Assembly (NCBI RefSeq): GCF_022436705.1
Contig: NZ_JAKUHT010000011.1
Coordinates: 1-64,000, forward strand
Direction of reading: 5' to 3'
Source of the DNA: Nocardioides sp. CFH 31398
Lineage (GTDB): Bacteria; Actinomycetota; Actinomycetes; Propionibacteriales; Nocardioidaceae
DNA length: 64,000 bases
Shown: positions 17,578-27,409 of the stretch, one piece after another
Position numbering within the stretch: position 1 is the first letter of the stretch
Layout: each line of letters opens with the position of its first letter
The notes under the pieces: model-generated
The model's input: only the letters and a program-made list of their open reading frames with translations
What the model was told of the DNA's origin: nothing
The model's database searches: none
Position numbers and translations under genes: made by a program

Positions 17578-18474
17578 CTACGAGAGGTCGGTGTCGCCGG
17601 GCGGCAGCTGGGCCCCCGGCGACGACTCGGGGGCCGGGCCGTCGGTGCCGACGTTCTCGGCGATGTCGGCCGGCGTGGCCGCGGGCGGCGGCGTGCTCGG
17701 CGTCGGCTCCGGCGCGGGCTCGGCGGCCGGGGTCGACGAGGACTCCGTCGACGTCGCTGCCTTCGCCGAGGTGGCCTTCTTCGCCGCCGTCTTCGTGGCG
17801 GTGGTCTTCTTCGCCGGCGACTTCTTGGCCGCTGACTTCTTGGCCGGTGACTTCTTGGCCGGTGACTTCTTGGCCGGTGACTTCTCGGCGGTGGTCTTCT
17901 TCGCGGTCGGGGCCGTCGACGCCGGGGAGTCCGCCGGGGCCGTCGACGCCGGGGACGCCGCCGAGGACGCCGTCGAGGACGCGGTCGGTTCCGCCTTCTC
18001 AGCCGTGGCGGTCTTCGCGGCCGGGCTCTTCTTCGCCGGAGCCTTCGTGGCCGGAGCCTTCTTCGCCGCCGACTTCGTCGCCGGGGCCTTCTTCGCCGGG
18101 GCGTCGGTCGTCTTCGCGGCCGTCTGCTCGGCGGTCTTCTTCGCCGTCGAGGACGCCTTCTTCGCGGTCTTCTTCGCGGTCGAGGTGGTCTTCTTCGCCG
18201 CCTTCTTGGCGGGCTGCGCGACCTTCGCCGCGGGCGGGGTGGCGGCCGCAGCCGAGGTGGAGTCGCCCGACGACGCAGGCTCGGGGGTCCGGGCCGGCGC
18301 GGGGGTGTCGGCCGGGCCGTCGGAGTCGGGGGCGACCCGCGACCGGACCGCCTCGACGGCCTCGCCGGCGAGACCCACGGCGGTCCGGCCGACGCCGATG
18401 CCGACGTCGGTGGCCGTGCTCAGCGTGTCCTTCGCCGCGTCCTTGATCTTGTTCAGGGGGTTCTTCCGCGCCAC
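17578..18474 (-). CDS. Lys/Ala/Pro-rich histone H1-like protein
   Basis: 298 residues from a GTG with AGGAG 6 nt upstream. After a short amphipathic N-terminus (RKNPLNKIKDAAKDTLSTATDVG), most of the protein is low complexity with many KKAPATKAPAKKS and SPAKKSPAKK units. This resembles the basic tails of actinobacterial HupB and eukaryotic H1, and the C-terminus is acidic/Pro-rich. DNA or RNA compaction is plausible but not shown. The composition is unlike neighbouring proteins, and the coding DNA contains a 15-nt tandem repeat. Confidence 0.7.
   Translation of the reverse strand: MARKNPLNKIKDAAKDTLSTATDVGIGVGRTAVGLAGEAVEAVRSRVAPDSDGPADTPAPARTPEPASSGDSTSAAAATPPAAKVAQPAKKAAKKTTSTAKKTAKKASSTAKKTAEQTAAKTTDAPAKKAPATKSAAKKAPATKAPAKKSPAAKTATAEKAEPTASSTASSAASPASTAPADSPASTAPTAKKTTAEKSPAKKSPAKKSPAKKSAAKKSPAKKTTATKTAAKKATSAKAATSTESSSTPAAEPAPEPTPSTPPPAATPADIAENVGTDGPAPESSPGAQLPPGDTDLS
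17819..17883. repeat. 15-nt tandem repeat inside the histone-like gene
   Basis: Four 15-nt units (GACTTCTTGGCCG[G/C]T; 17819-17878) plus a partial fifth encode successive SPAKK pentapeptides on the minus strand. Slippage here would change tail length in steps of five residues without shifting the frame. Confidence 0.85.
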
Positions 18475-18568
18475 GTGCCGCTCCTGTCTGTCGGGCCGAG
18501 GTGCCCTTCCGCAGTCAAGCATGCCCGCCGGGGCGGCCTCCGATACGACACTCGCCCGGATCGCGGCG

Positions 18569-18865
18569 TCAGGTGAGGGGCTTGAAGGGGTCGTGCTGGC
18601 TCAGGATCGCCTCGACCCGGGCCTGGTCGAGACGCGTCACGACCTGCTGCGACTCCTGGTGGTCCCGGACGCACTTCGCGAGCGTGAACGCCGACGTCGT
18701 GAGGTAGAGGATGCCGACTCCCAGGAAGGCCCGGATCCAGGGGTCGACGGGGAGGTAGAAGACCGAGCCGACCAGGGTCAGCAGGGCGAGGGCGAACGAC
18801 AGGCCGGCCTGCGCGAAGAAGGCGGTCGTGGTGCTGCTGGGCGGGGTTCCTGAGTCCGTGGTCAT
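18569..18865 (-). CDS. YiaA/YiaB-family membrane protein
   Basis: 98 residues from the ATG at 18865 (a GTG two codons upstream is possible). Two hydrophobic helices (FFAQAGLSFALALLTLVGSV and AFLGVGILYLTTSAFTLAKC) carry the YiaA/B two-helix pattern, ending in CVRDHQE. A basic/polar C-terminal tail follows. Function is unknown in all relatives. It is divergent from the 2-TM protein gene at 18952. Confidence 0.75.
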   Translation of the reverse strand: MTTDSGTPPSSTTTAFFAQAGLSFALALLTLVGSVFYLPVDPWIRAFLGVGILYLTTSAFTLAKCVRDHQESQQVVTRLDQARVEAILSQHDPFKPLT

Positions 18866-18951
18866 GCCCACGAGGGTCCCCGCGGCACGGGGACGCGCGG
18901 AGCCGTCGCCCTACTCGACTCCCTGAGCCCGCGTACTCAATGATCACCCCC

Positions 18952-19692
18952 ATGAGCCTGTACGCCGCCCAGCCGGCCCGACGGTCCAGGCAGATCCTCA
19001 CGGACGTGCTGTACGTGGTGGTGCTGGTCGCGGCGGTGTGGCTGTCGCTGCGCCTGCACGACGCCGTCCTGGGCCTGACGGGCCCCACCGACGACGTCGG
19101 CGACGCCGGCCGGGACCTCGGCTCCGGCCTGCAGGACGCGGGGGACTTCCTGGGCGGCATCCCGCTGATCGGCGACGAGATCGCCGACGAGGTCTCGGTG
19201 CCGTTCGACCGGGCGGCCGCCGGCGCGGACTCGATGGCGAGCGCGGGGGACGACGCCTCGGCCGCCATCGAGCGCCTCGCGTTCTGGCTCGCCGTCGTGG
19301 TCGCCCTCGTCCCGATCCTCGGCGTCAGCGTGCAGTACCTGCCCGGGCGCATCGGGTTCGTCCGCGAGGCGTCGGCGTTGCGCCGGCTCGGCGGCCGCGG
19401 GCGCGAGCTGGGCCCGGCCGAGCTCGACCTGCTGGCCCTGCGGGCGCTGACCCGCGAGCCGATCGCCGTCCTGCGCGGCCTCGGCGACGACGTGGCCGCG
19501 CGGTGGCGCGATGGCGACCCGGCCGTCGTCCGCGAGCTCGCCAACCTCGAGCTGCGCGCCTGCGGCGTCCGCCCGACCACGCCCCCCACCGACGAGGGGT
19601 CGCCGCCGCCCGCTGCCGCCGGCCCGCGCCACCCGACGTCGGGGGGCCCCACCGCCATCCGCCGACCGCCCCCACGAGAGGACCAGCCATGA
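18952..19692 (+). CDS. Two-helix membrane protein coupled to DUF2252
   Basis: 246 residues from the ATG at 18952; an in-frame ATG at 18940 would add four residues. Two transmembrane helices (VLYVVVLVAAVWLSLRL and LAFWLAVVVALVPILGVSV) flank an Asp/Gly-rich, likely extracytoplasmic domain. The cytosolic C-terminal half is helical and Arg/Ala/Leu-rich with a Pro-rich tail. No family recognised. The stop overlaps the start of the DUF2252 gene (ATGA), implying a joint role. Confidence 0.65.
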   Translation: MSLYAAQPARRSRQILTDVLYVVVLVAAVWLSLRLHDAVLGLTGPTDDVGDAGRDLGSGLQDAGDFLGGIPLIGDEIADEVSVPFDRAAAGADSMASAGDDASAAIERLAFWLAVVVALVPILGVSVQYLPGRIGFVREASALRRLGGRGRELGPAELDLLALRALTREPIAVLRGLGDDVAARWRDGDPAVVRELANLELRACGVRPTTPPTDEGSPPPAAAGPRHPTSGGPTAIRRPPPREDQP

Positions 19693-21023
19693 GCAGCCCG
19701 TACGCCGACGCGGACACCGACGAGAGCCGCACCGACCTGATCATCCGGACGCTGGCCGACGCCTTCGCGCCGCTGATGAAGGCCGACCCCGCGGCCTTCC
19801 GGGGCAAGTACCGGAAGATGGCGGCCGACCCGCACGCGTTCTACCGCGGCACCGCCTGCCTGTACTACGCCGACGTCACCGCGATCGACGACCCGTACGT
19901 CGACGAGCAGAGCGGCCGCATCTGGGTCCACGGCGACCTGCACGTCGAGAACTTCGGGACCTACCTCGACTCCGACGGCCGGCTCGTCTTCGACGTCAAC
20001 GACTTCGACGAGGCCTACCTCGGCAGCTTCACCTGGGACCTGCGGCGCTTCGCCGCCTCGCTCGCGCTGGTCGGCTGGCAGAAGGCCCTGCCGACCGAGG
20101 AGGTGCGCAAGCTCATCCGCACCTACCTGCGCGGCTACCTCAGCCAGGTCGACCACTACTGCGGCACCTCCGACGACCAGGACTTCGCGCTGCGCCTCGA
20201 CAACACCGAGGGCCCGATCCGCGAGGCGCTCCAGGAGGCGCGGGAGCAGACCCGTGGCGCGCTGCTGGCCGGGGTGTCGACGATCGAGGACGGCGGCCGG
20301 GTGCTCCGCGACGACGCGACGACCCGCCGGCTGCCCGCGAAGGAGCGGCGCCGGGTCGAGAAGGCGTTCGCGGCGTACCTGGAGACCATCCCGGCGGACA
20401 AGCGGTTCGACCGCGACCTCTTCTACCGGGTGCACGACATCACCGGGAAGTCCGGCTTCGGCATCGGCAGCGCCGGCCTGCCCGCGTACAGCGTGCTCGT
20501 CGAGGGTCACAGCGAGGCGCTGGAGAACGACGTCCTGCTCTCGATGAAGCAGGCCAACACCCCGGCGATGAGCCGCTTCGTCGAGATCGAGGACGTCGAG
20601 CGCTACTTCGACCACGAGGGCCACCGCACCGTCGTCTCCCAGCGGGCGCTGCAGGCGCACACCGACCCGCTGCTCGGCTACACCGAGATCGACGGGGTGG
20701 GGTACGTCGTCGCCGAGGTGTCGCCGTACGAGATCGACCTCGACTGGGGCGACCTCGTCGAGCCCGACGAGATCAAGGCCGTCGTCGAGGACCTCGGCCG
20801 GGCGACCGCGAAGATCCACTGCGCGTCGGACTCCGACTCCGACCAGACCCTCGTCGACTTCCAGGTCGAGGCGGCGGTGGAGAGGAGCCTGCGCTCGCGA
20901 CGGCGCGAGTTCACGGAGTGGGTCGTCGACTTCGGGATCGACTACGCCGGGCGCGTCCGTGCCGACCACGCCCTCTTCGTCGAGGCCTTCCGCGAGAGCC
21001 GGGTGGGCGTCAGCGCCACCTGA
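19689..21023 (+). CDS. DUF2252 protein (kinase-like fold)
   Basis: 444 residues, GAGAGGA 6 nt before the ATG. The motifs HGDLHVENFG and FDVNDFDEAYLGSFTWDLRR are the DUF2252 hallmarks. They resemble the catalytic HGDxHxxN and DxD segments of aminoglycoside phosphotransferase-like kinases, so phosphoryl transfer is a plausible but unproven activity. KxxxxGFGIGSAGLPAYSVLV and the KQAN segment complete the fold. It is translationally coupled to the membrane protein upstream. Confidence 0.85.
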   Translation: MSSPYADADTDESRTDLIIRTLADAFAPLMKADPAAFRGKYRKMAADPHAFYRGTACLYYADVTAIDDPYVDEQSGRIWVHGDLHVENFGTYLDSDGRLVFDVNDFDEAYLGSFTWDLRRFAASLALVGWQKALPTEEVRKLIRTYLRGYLSQVDHYCGTSDDQDFALRLDNTEGPIREALQEAREQTRGALLAGVSTIEDGGRVLRDDATTRRLPAKERRRVEKAFAAYLETIPADKRFDRDLFYRVHDITGKSGFGIGSAGLPAYSVLVEGHSEALENDVLLSMKQANTPAMSRFVEIEDVERYFDHEGHRTVVSQRALQAHTDPLLGYTEIDGVGYVVAEVSPYEIDLDWGDLVEPDEIKAVVEDLGRATAKIHCASDSDSDQTLVDFQVEAAVERSLRSRRREFTEWVVDFGIDYAGRVRADHALFVEAFRESRVGVSAT

Positions 21024-21046
21024 GCGGCGCCGCCGACACGGGGGCG

Positions 21047-21061
21047 GATTGTGTAACAATC
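21047..21061 (+). promoter_or_regulatory. FadR-subfamily GntR operator before the EamA-gntR operon
   Basis: GATTGT-GTA-ACAATC is a perfect palindrome that contains TTGTGTAACAA, matching the FadR-subfamily consensus TNGTNNNACNA at every fixed position. It ends 6 nt before the GTG of the transporter and covers the likely -10. It also sits inside a larger hairpin (21039-21068) that includes the start codon. The regulator is encoded by the second gene. Confidence 0.75.
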
Positions 21062-21067
21062 GCCCCC

Positions 21068-22006
21068 GTGCCGACCCGTGCCCACCTCGCCGTGCTCGCC
21101 GCCGCCGTCTGCTTCGCGACGACGGGCAGTGCGGTGGCGATCGCGGACGTCGACGCCTCGCCACTCGCGGTCGGTGCCCTGCGGGTCCTCGTCGGCGGTG
21201 CGGTGCTCGGGCTGGTCGCGCTCCCCGCACTGGGCCGGCGCCGGGGCTCGGAGAACCGGCGCGTCGGGGCCGGGGGCCTCGGCCTGGCCGCGGTCGGGGC
21301 GCTCGGCGTGCTGGCCTACCAGCCGACGTTCTTCGCCGGCACCGCGGCGAACGGGGTCGCCGTCGGCACCGTGGTCGCGCTGGGGACGGCGCCCGTGGCG
21401 ACCGGCGTCCTGGAGTCGGTGGTCCGTCGTCGCCCGCCGACCGTCCGCTGGGCCCTCGCCACCGCGGTCGCGCTCGCCGGGGTCGTGCTGGTCGGCGGCG
21501 TGGTCGGGGTCGACCCGGGCTCGGTGAGCGGCCTCGGCGTCGCGGCCTCGTTCGGCGCCGGAGCGTCGTACGCCGTCTACGCCGTCGTGGGCAAGGTGCT
21601 CCTCGACCGCGGCTGGGGCCCGAGCACGACGATGGGGTCGGTCTTCGGCCTCGCGGCGCTGGGCAGCGTGCCGGTCCTCCTCCTGACCGCGCCCCCCGCG
21701 CTGCTCGCCCCGCGCGGGCTCGCGCTGGGCCTGTGGCTCGGGCTGGTGACCACGGCCCTCGCCTACCTGCTGTTCGGGTGGGGGCTGGCGCGGCTGCGGG
21801 CCACGACGGCCTCGACGCTGACGCTGGCGGAACCGCTCACGGCCACTCTGCTGGGCCTGCTGGTGCTGGGGGAGCGGCTCGGCCCCGTGGCCTCGGCGGG
21901 ACTGCTCCTCATCGCGCTGGGGATCGTCGTGCTCACCGCCCCGGGGCGCTCCGGAGCCGCGCATGAGCTCGACGAGGAGGAGCGCCGTGCCGTCGCGCCG
22001 GCCTGA
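21068..22006 (+). CDS. EamA/DMT-family transporter
   Basis: 312-residue inner-membrane protein with ten hydrophobic helices in two EamA repeats. The first starts LAVLAAAVCFATTGSAVAIA; the second ends SAGLLLIALGIVVLTAPG, with the family pattern TASTLTLAEPLTATLLGLLVLGE. Such proteins export metabolites or amino acids; the substrate is unknown. The start is a GTG 6 nt after the GntR-type operator. The last 20 nt overlap the regulator gene. Confidence 0.88.
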   Translation: MPTRAHLAVLAAAVCFATTGSAVAIADVDASPLAVGALRVLVGGAVLGLVALPALGRRRGSENRRVGAGGLGLAAVGALGVLAYQPTFFAGTAANGVAVGTVVALGTAPVATGVLESVVRRRPPTVRWALATAVALAGVVLVGGVVGVDPGSVSGLGVAASFGAGASYAVYAVVGKVLLDRGWGPSTTMGSVFGLAALGSVPVLLLTAPPALLAPRGLALGLWLGLVTTALAYLLFGWGLARLRATTASTLTLAEPLTATLLGLLVLGERLGPVASAGLLLIALGIVVLTAPGRSGAAHELDEEERRAVAPA

Positions 22007-22658
22007 GCCGGGTCCGACGGCGGCCGCCGTGCTTGCGGACACCCTGCGGACACGGATCCTCGACGGCACCCTCGCGCCGGGGGAGCCGCTGCGCCAGGAG
22101 GAGCTGTCGTCGCACCACGACGTCTCCCGGCACACGCTGCGCACGGCCCTGGCGACCCTCACCGCCGAGCGGCTGGTCGTCGCCGAGCCGTACCGCGGCG
22201 CACGGGTGGCCGACCTCGACGACGCGGCCCTGGTCGCCCTGCAGCAGCTGCGCTGCGCGCTGGAGACCGAGGCGGTGCGGCTGCTGCACGACGCCCACGG
22301 CGCCGCCTGGCCCGCCGCGGTGCTGGCGGACGTCGACCGCGCGCTCGACGCCCTCGAGGCCGCCGAGCACGCGGGTGACTGGCCGGGGACCGCCCGCGCC
22401 CACGCCGGCGTCCACCGCGCCCTCGTGGACGCCGCGGGCAGCCCGCGCATCAGCGAGGTCTGCGCCGGGCTCGACGCCGAGCTGCTCCTGCTGCTGCGCG
22501 GCGTGCGGCCCCACTACGGTCCGGGTGCGCTCGCCGCCGAGCACCGGGCGTACGTCGACGCGCTGCGCTCCGGACGGGTGGAGGCCGTCCGCGAACACCT
22601 GGCCCGCTCGACCGCGCTGATCCTCGAGGGCCGTCGACAGGGGGGCCCTCAGCAGTGA
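21987..22658 (+). CDS. GntR-family transcriptional regulator, FCD (FadR) subfamily
   Basis: 223 residues from a GTG with GAGGAGGAG 4 nt upstream; an ATG at 21963 is possible. Winged helix at about 10-75 (LRTRILDGTLAPGEPLRQEELSS, VSRHTLRTALATLTAERL) followed by an all-helical FCD ligand domain. Metal/ligand residues lie in the regions RLLHDAH, HAGVHRALVDAAGSPRI and EHRAYVDAL. It overlaps the transporter gene, so it most likely represses the operon through the palindrome at 21047-21061. Its stop overlaps galK by ten bases, tail to tail. Confidence 0.88.
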   Translation: MPSRRPEPGPTAAAVLADTLRTRILDGTLAPGEPLRQEELSSHHDVSRHTLRTALATLTAERLVVAEPYRGARVADLDDAALVALQQLRCALETEAVRLLHDAHGAAWPAAVLADVDRALDALEAAEHAGDWPGTARAHAGVHRALVDAAGSPRISEVCAGLDAELLLLLRGVRPHYGPGALAAEHRAYVDALRSGRVEAVREHLARSTALILEGRRQGGPQQ

Positions 22659-23827
22659 CCGGCGCCGGCGGACGGCTCGGCGAGCAGCAGGTGGGGGGCC
22701 CGCCAGCCGCGCTCGGCGTAGGCGGTCTCGAGGGCCGCGGCCACCCCGGGCAGGTGCTCCCGTCCGAGCAGGACGACGGCGGACCCGCCGAAGCCCCCGC
22801 CCGTCATGCGGGCGCCGAGGGCGCCGTGGGCCAGTGCCGTGGCGCACGTGACGTCCAGCTCCTCGCACGAGACGCGGTAGTCGTCGCGCAGGGAGGCGTG
22901 GGAGGCGTCGAGGAGCCGTCCGAGGCCGCTCCAGTCCTCGGCGTCGAGCGCGGCGACGGTCTCGTGGACGCGGGCGGACTCGGTGACCACGTGGCGTGCC
23001 AAGCGCCGGACCTCCTCGTCGGCGAGGGTCTCGACCGCGTCGGTCGTGGCCGCCGCCAGGTGCGGGACGCCCAGGAGGCGGGCGGCCTCCGCGGTGGCGT
23101 CCCGGCGGGCGGCGTACCCGCCGTCGGTGAGCGCGTGGGAGACCCGGGTGTCGACGACGAGCAGCGCCAGCCCCGCGGCCTCCAACGCCGACGGCACGGG
23201 GGTCCGGCTGCCGTCGGCGAAGTCGACGAGCAGCAGCGCGCCGCGGCGGGCGTGCATCGAGACCGTCTGGTCCATGCCTCCCGTCGGGGCGCCCGCCATC
23301 TCGGACTCGGCCCGCACCCCGGCGGCCACCAGACGGTCGCGCAGGGCGTCGTCCAGCGAGAGCCCGAGGCACTCGGTGACCGCCACGCCGACCGCGCACA
23401 GCAGCGCGGCGGAGCTGGACAGCCCGGCACCCGTCGGCACCGTGCTCGTCAGGTGCACGTCGAGACCCCCGGGCAACGTGAGCCCGTCCTGCGCGAGCGC
23501 CCACACCATCCCCGCGGCGTACGACGCCCAGCCGTCGACCGCGCCCGGGGCGAGGTCGGTGACGGCGCCGCTCCAGTCCTCGGCGGCCGGGTCGTCGCTG
23601 CGCAGGTGCAGCACCCCGTCGTCGCGGCGACGGGCGGCGGCGTACGTCGCGTGGGGCAGGGCGAGGGGCAGGACGGGTCCGCCGTTGTAGTCGACGTGCT
23701 CCCCGATCAGGTTGACCCGGCCGGGCGCCCGCACGACGGCCTCGGCGCCGCGGCCCGTCCAGGCGACGAAGGCCTCGCTGACCTGCTCGGCGAGGGCCAT
23801 GGGCGAACCGGGGTCGAGAATCTCCAC
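22649..23827 (-). CDS. galK: Galactokinase
   Basis: 392 residues. Galactokinase signature GRVNLIGEHVDYNGG (36-50), GHMP-kinase ATP loop VPTGAGLSSSAAL and C-terminal GARMTGGGFGGSAVVL are all present. It phosphorylates galactose to galactose 1-phosphate, the first Leloir step; galT and galE are not adjacent. TAGATT ends 8 nt before the GTG and no ribosome-binding site exists, so the start is taken as leaderless. An ATG nine codons later is an alternative. Confidence 0.92.
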   Translation of the reverse strand: MEILDPGSPMALAEQVSEAFVAWTGRGAEAVVRAPGRVNLIGEHVDYNGGPVLPLALPHATYAAARRRDDGVLHLRSDDPAAEDWSGAVTDLAPGAVDGWASYAAGMVWALAQDGLTLPGGLDVHLTSTVPTGAGLSSSAALLCAVGVAVTECLGLSLDDALRDRLVAAGVRAESEMAGAPTGGMDQTVSMHARRGALLLVDFADGSRTPVPSALEAAGLALLVVDTRVSHALTDGGYAARRDATAEAARLLGVPHLAAATTDAVETLADEEVRRLARHVVTESARVHETVAALDAEDWSGLGRLLDASHASLRDDYRVSCEELDVTCATALAHGALGARMTGGGFGGSAVVLLGREHLPGVAAALETAYAERGWRAPHLLLAEPSAGAGHC

Positions 23828-23907
23828 GGGGGACCAATCTAGGGCGTGACCTCGTCGGCCCTCGTCCGTTGGGGGTGGCACAGGGACGTCGACGACAGGA
23901 GTGCTCG

Positions 23908-25401
23908 ATGCGCCGATCCGTGCGCACCGCGACGCTGGCCGTGGCCTCGGCCACCGCGCTCGCCACCGTGTCCGCCGGTCAGCTCGCCGCCCAGGCGGCC
24001 CCGGCCCCGAGCGTCGCGGCGGAGCGTGCGCCGCTCGCCGAGGTGCAGGACTTCCTCGCCGGTGAGCTCCGGGGCCTGACCGGCGCCGAGAAGGTCACGG
24101 TGATGGTCCACGGCACCGACCTGGCGGCCGCGCAGGACGCCGTGGAGGCCACCGGGATGCGGACCGCGACCACCTTCGACGCCATCGGGGTCGTCGTGGC
24201 CCGGGGCACCGCGGAGCAGGTCGCGCAGGCGCGCACGGAGCCCGGTGTCACCTACCTGGAGGGCAACCAGCCCATCGAGCTCACCCAGGAGACCTCGAAC
24301 GTCGCCACCCGCGGGCTGGAGGCGACCCGGACCCTGACCGGCGCCGACGGCACGCCGCTCACCGGGAGGGGCGTCAGCGTCGGCGTCATCGACTCCGGCG
24401 TCGACCCGAACCACCCCTACCTCCGCGACGCGGACGGCACGAAGGCCGTCGTGTCGAACCAGAAGGTCGTCTGCGACCCGTTCGAGGCCGCCTGCCAGGT
24501 CCTCGACGTCGGCACCTCGGTCGACACCGACACCCTCTCGGTCGGCGGCCACGGCACCCACGTCACCGGCATCGCCGCGGGCCGTCCCACGACCCTGGGT
24601 GACGGCGGCGAGCTCCAGGGCGCCGCGCCCGGCGCGAAGGTCGTCTCGCTGTCGACCGGCGCCGCGCTGGTCATCGTCGGCGCCGACGCCGCGCTGAACT
24701 GGGTGCTGGAGAACCACGAGGCCCCCTGCGGCCCCGGGGTCAGCGCGGCCGCGTGCCCGCCGATCAAGGTCACGAACAACTCCTACGGGCCGTCCGGCGG
24801 CGGCGAGTTCGACCCGGAGTCGGCCACGGTGAAGCTCCAGCGCGCGCTGGCCGCCGAGGGCGTCGTCACCGTCTGGGCCGCCGGCAACGACGGCGGCGAC
24901 GGCTCGACCTCGCTGACCAACCCGCCCGGCCAGGACCCGACCGGGGGCATCCTGTCGGTGGCGTCGTACAACGACCTCGAGACCGGCACCCGTGACGGCG
25001 AGCTCAGCGAGTTCTCCTCCCGTGGTCGCGACGGTGAGGTGGGCACCTACCCGGACGTCTCCGCTCCCGGCGACACCATCACGTCGTCCTGCCGGCCCTA
25101 CCTGGTGATCTGCAGCACCGGCGCGGACCCGCGCAACGGCCCGGGTGCCCTGGACGTCGGCACCTTCAACACGATCAGCGGCACCTCGATGGCGGCACCG
25201 CACGTCGCCGGCATCGTCGCCCAGCTGTTCCAGGACACCCCCGACGCGACGCCCGCCGAGATCGAGCGGGCGATCACCTCGACCGCCCACCAGTACGACT
25301 TCGGCGCGCCCTACGAGGCCGGCGGCACCGGCGGCACCACGTCGTTCGACAAGGGCGCAGGCCTGGTCGACGTCGTCGCCGCCGCGAACGCGCTCGGCTG
25401 A
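23908..25401 (+). CDS. Secreted S8 (subtilisin-like) serine protease
   Basis: 497-residue preproprotein with AGGAG 6 nt before the ATG. A signal peptide of about 30 residues (MRRSVRTATLAVASATALAT to A-Q-A-A) is followed by an I9-like propeptide to about 125. The catalytic domain has Asp162 (GVIDSGVD), His215 (GGHGTHVTGI), the oxyanion Asn in AAGND and Ser427 (SGTSMAAPH). There are about five cysteines in the mature part, which could form disulfides. It is an extracellular peptidase with no dedicated inhibitor nearby. Confidence 0.93.
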   Translation: MRRSVRTATLAVASATALATVSAGQLAAQAAPAPSVAAERAPLAEVQDFLAGELRGLTGAEKVTVMVHGTDLAAAQDAVEATGMRTATTFDAIGVVVARGTAEQVAQARTEPGVTYLEGNQPIELTQETSNVATRGLEATRTLTGADGTPLTGRGVSVGVIDSGVDPNHPYLRDADGTKAVVSNQKVVCDPFEAACQVLDVGTSVDTDTLSVGGHGTHVTGIAAGRPTTLGDGGELQGAAPGAKVVSLSTGAALVIVGADAALNWVLENHEAPCGPGVSAAACPPIKVTNNSYGPSGGGEFDPESATVKLQRALAAEGVVTVWAAGNDGGDGSTSLTNPPGQDPTGGILSVASYNDLETGTRDGELSEFSSRGRDGEVGTYPDVSAPGDTITSSCRPYLVICSTGADPRNGPGALDVGTFNTISGTSMAAPHVAGIVAQLFQDTPDATPAEIERAITSTAHQYDFGAPYEAGGTGGTTSFDKGAGLVDVVAAANALG

Positions 25402-27351
<1,950 letters not shown>

Positions 27352-27353
27352 CA

Positions 27354-27393
27354 CGGATCGGCCCGGACGCCGATGGGCGTCCGGGCCGATCCG
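27354..27393. terminator. Strong bidirectional terminator hairpin
   Basis: Two perfect 18-nt arms (27354-27371 and 27376-27393) around a 4-nt loop, directly after guaB1 and before the convergent BCCT gene. A short T-rich tract follows on the plus strand. Confidence 0.8.
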
Positions 27394-27409
27394 TTCCTCG
27401 GGCTGGTCC

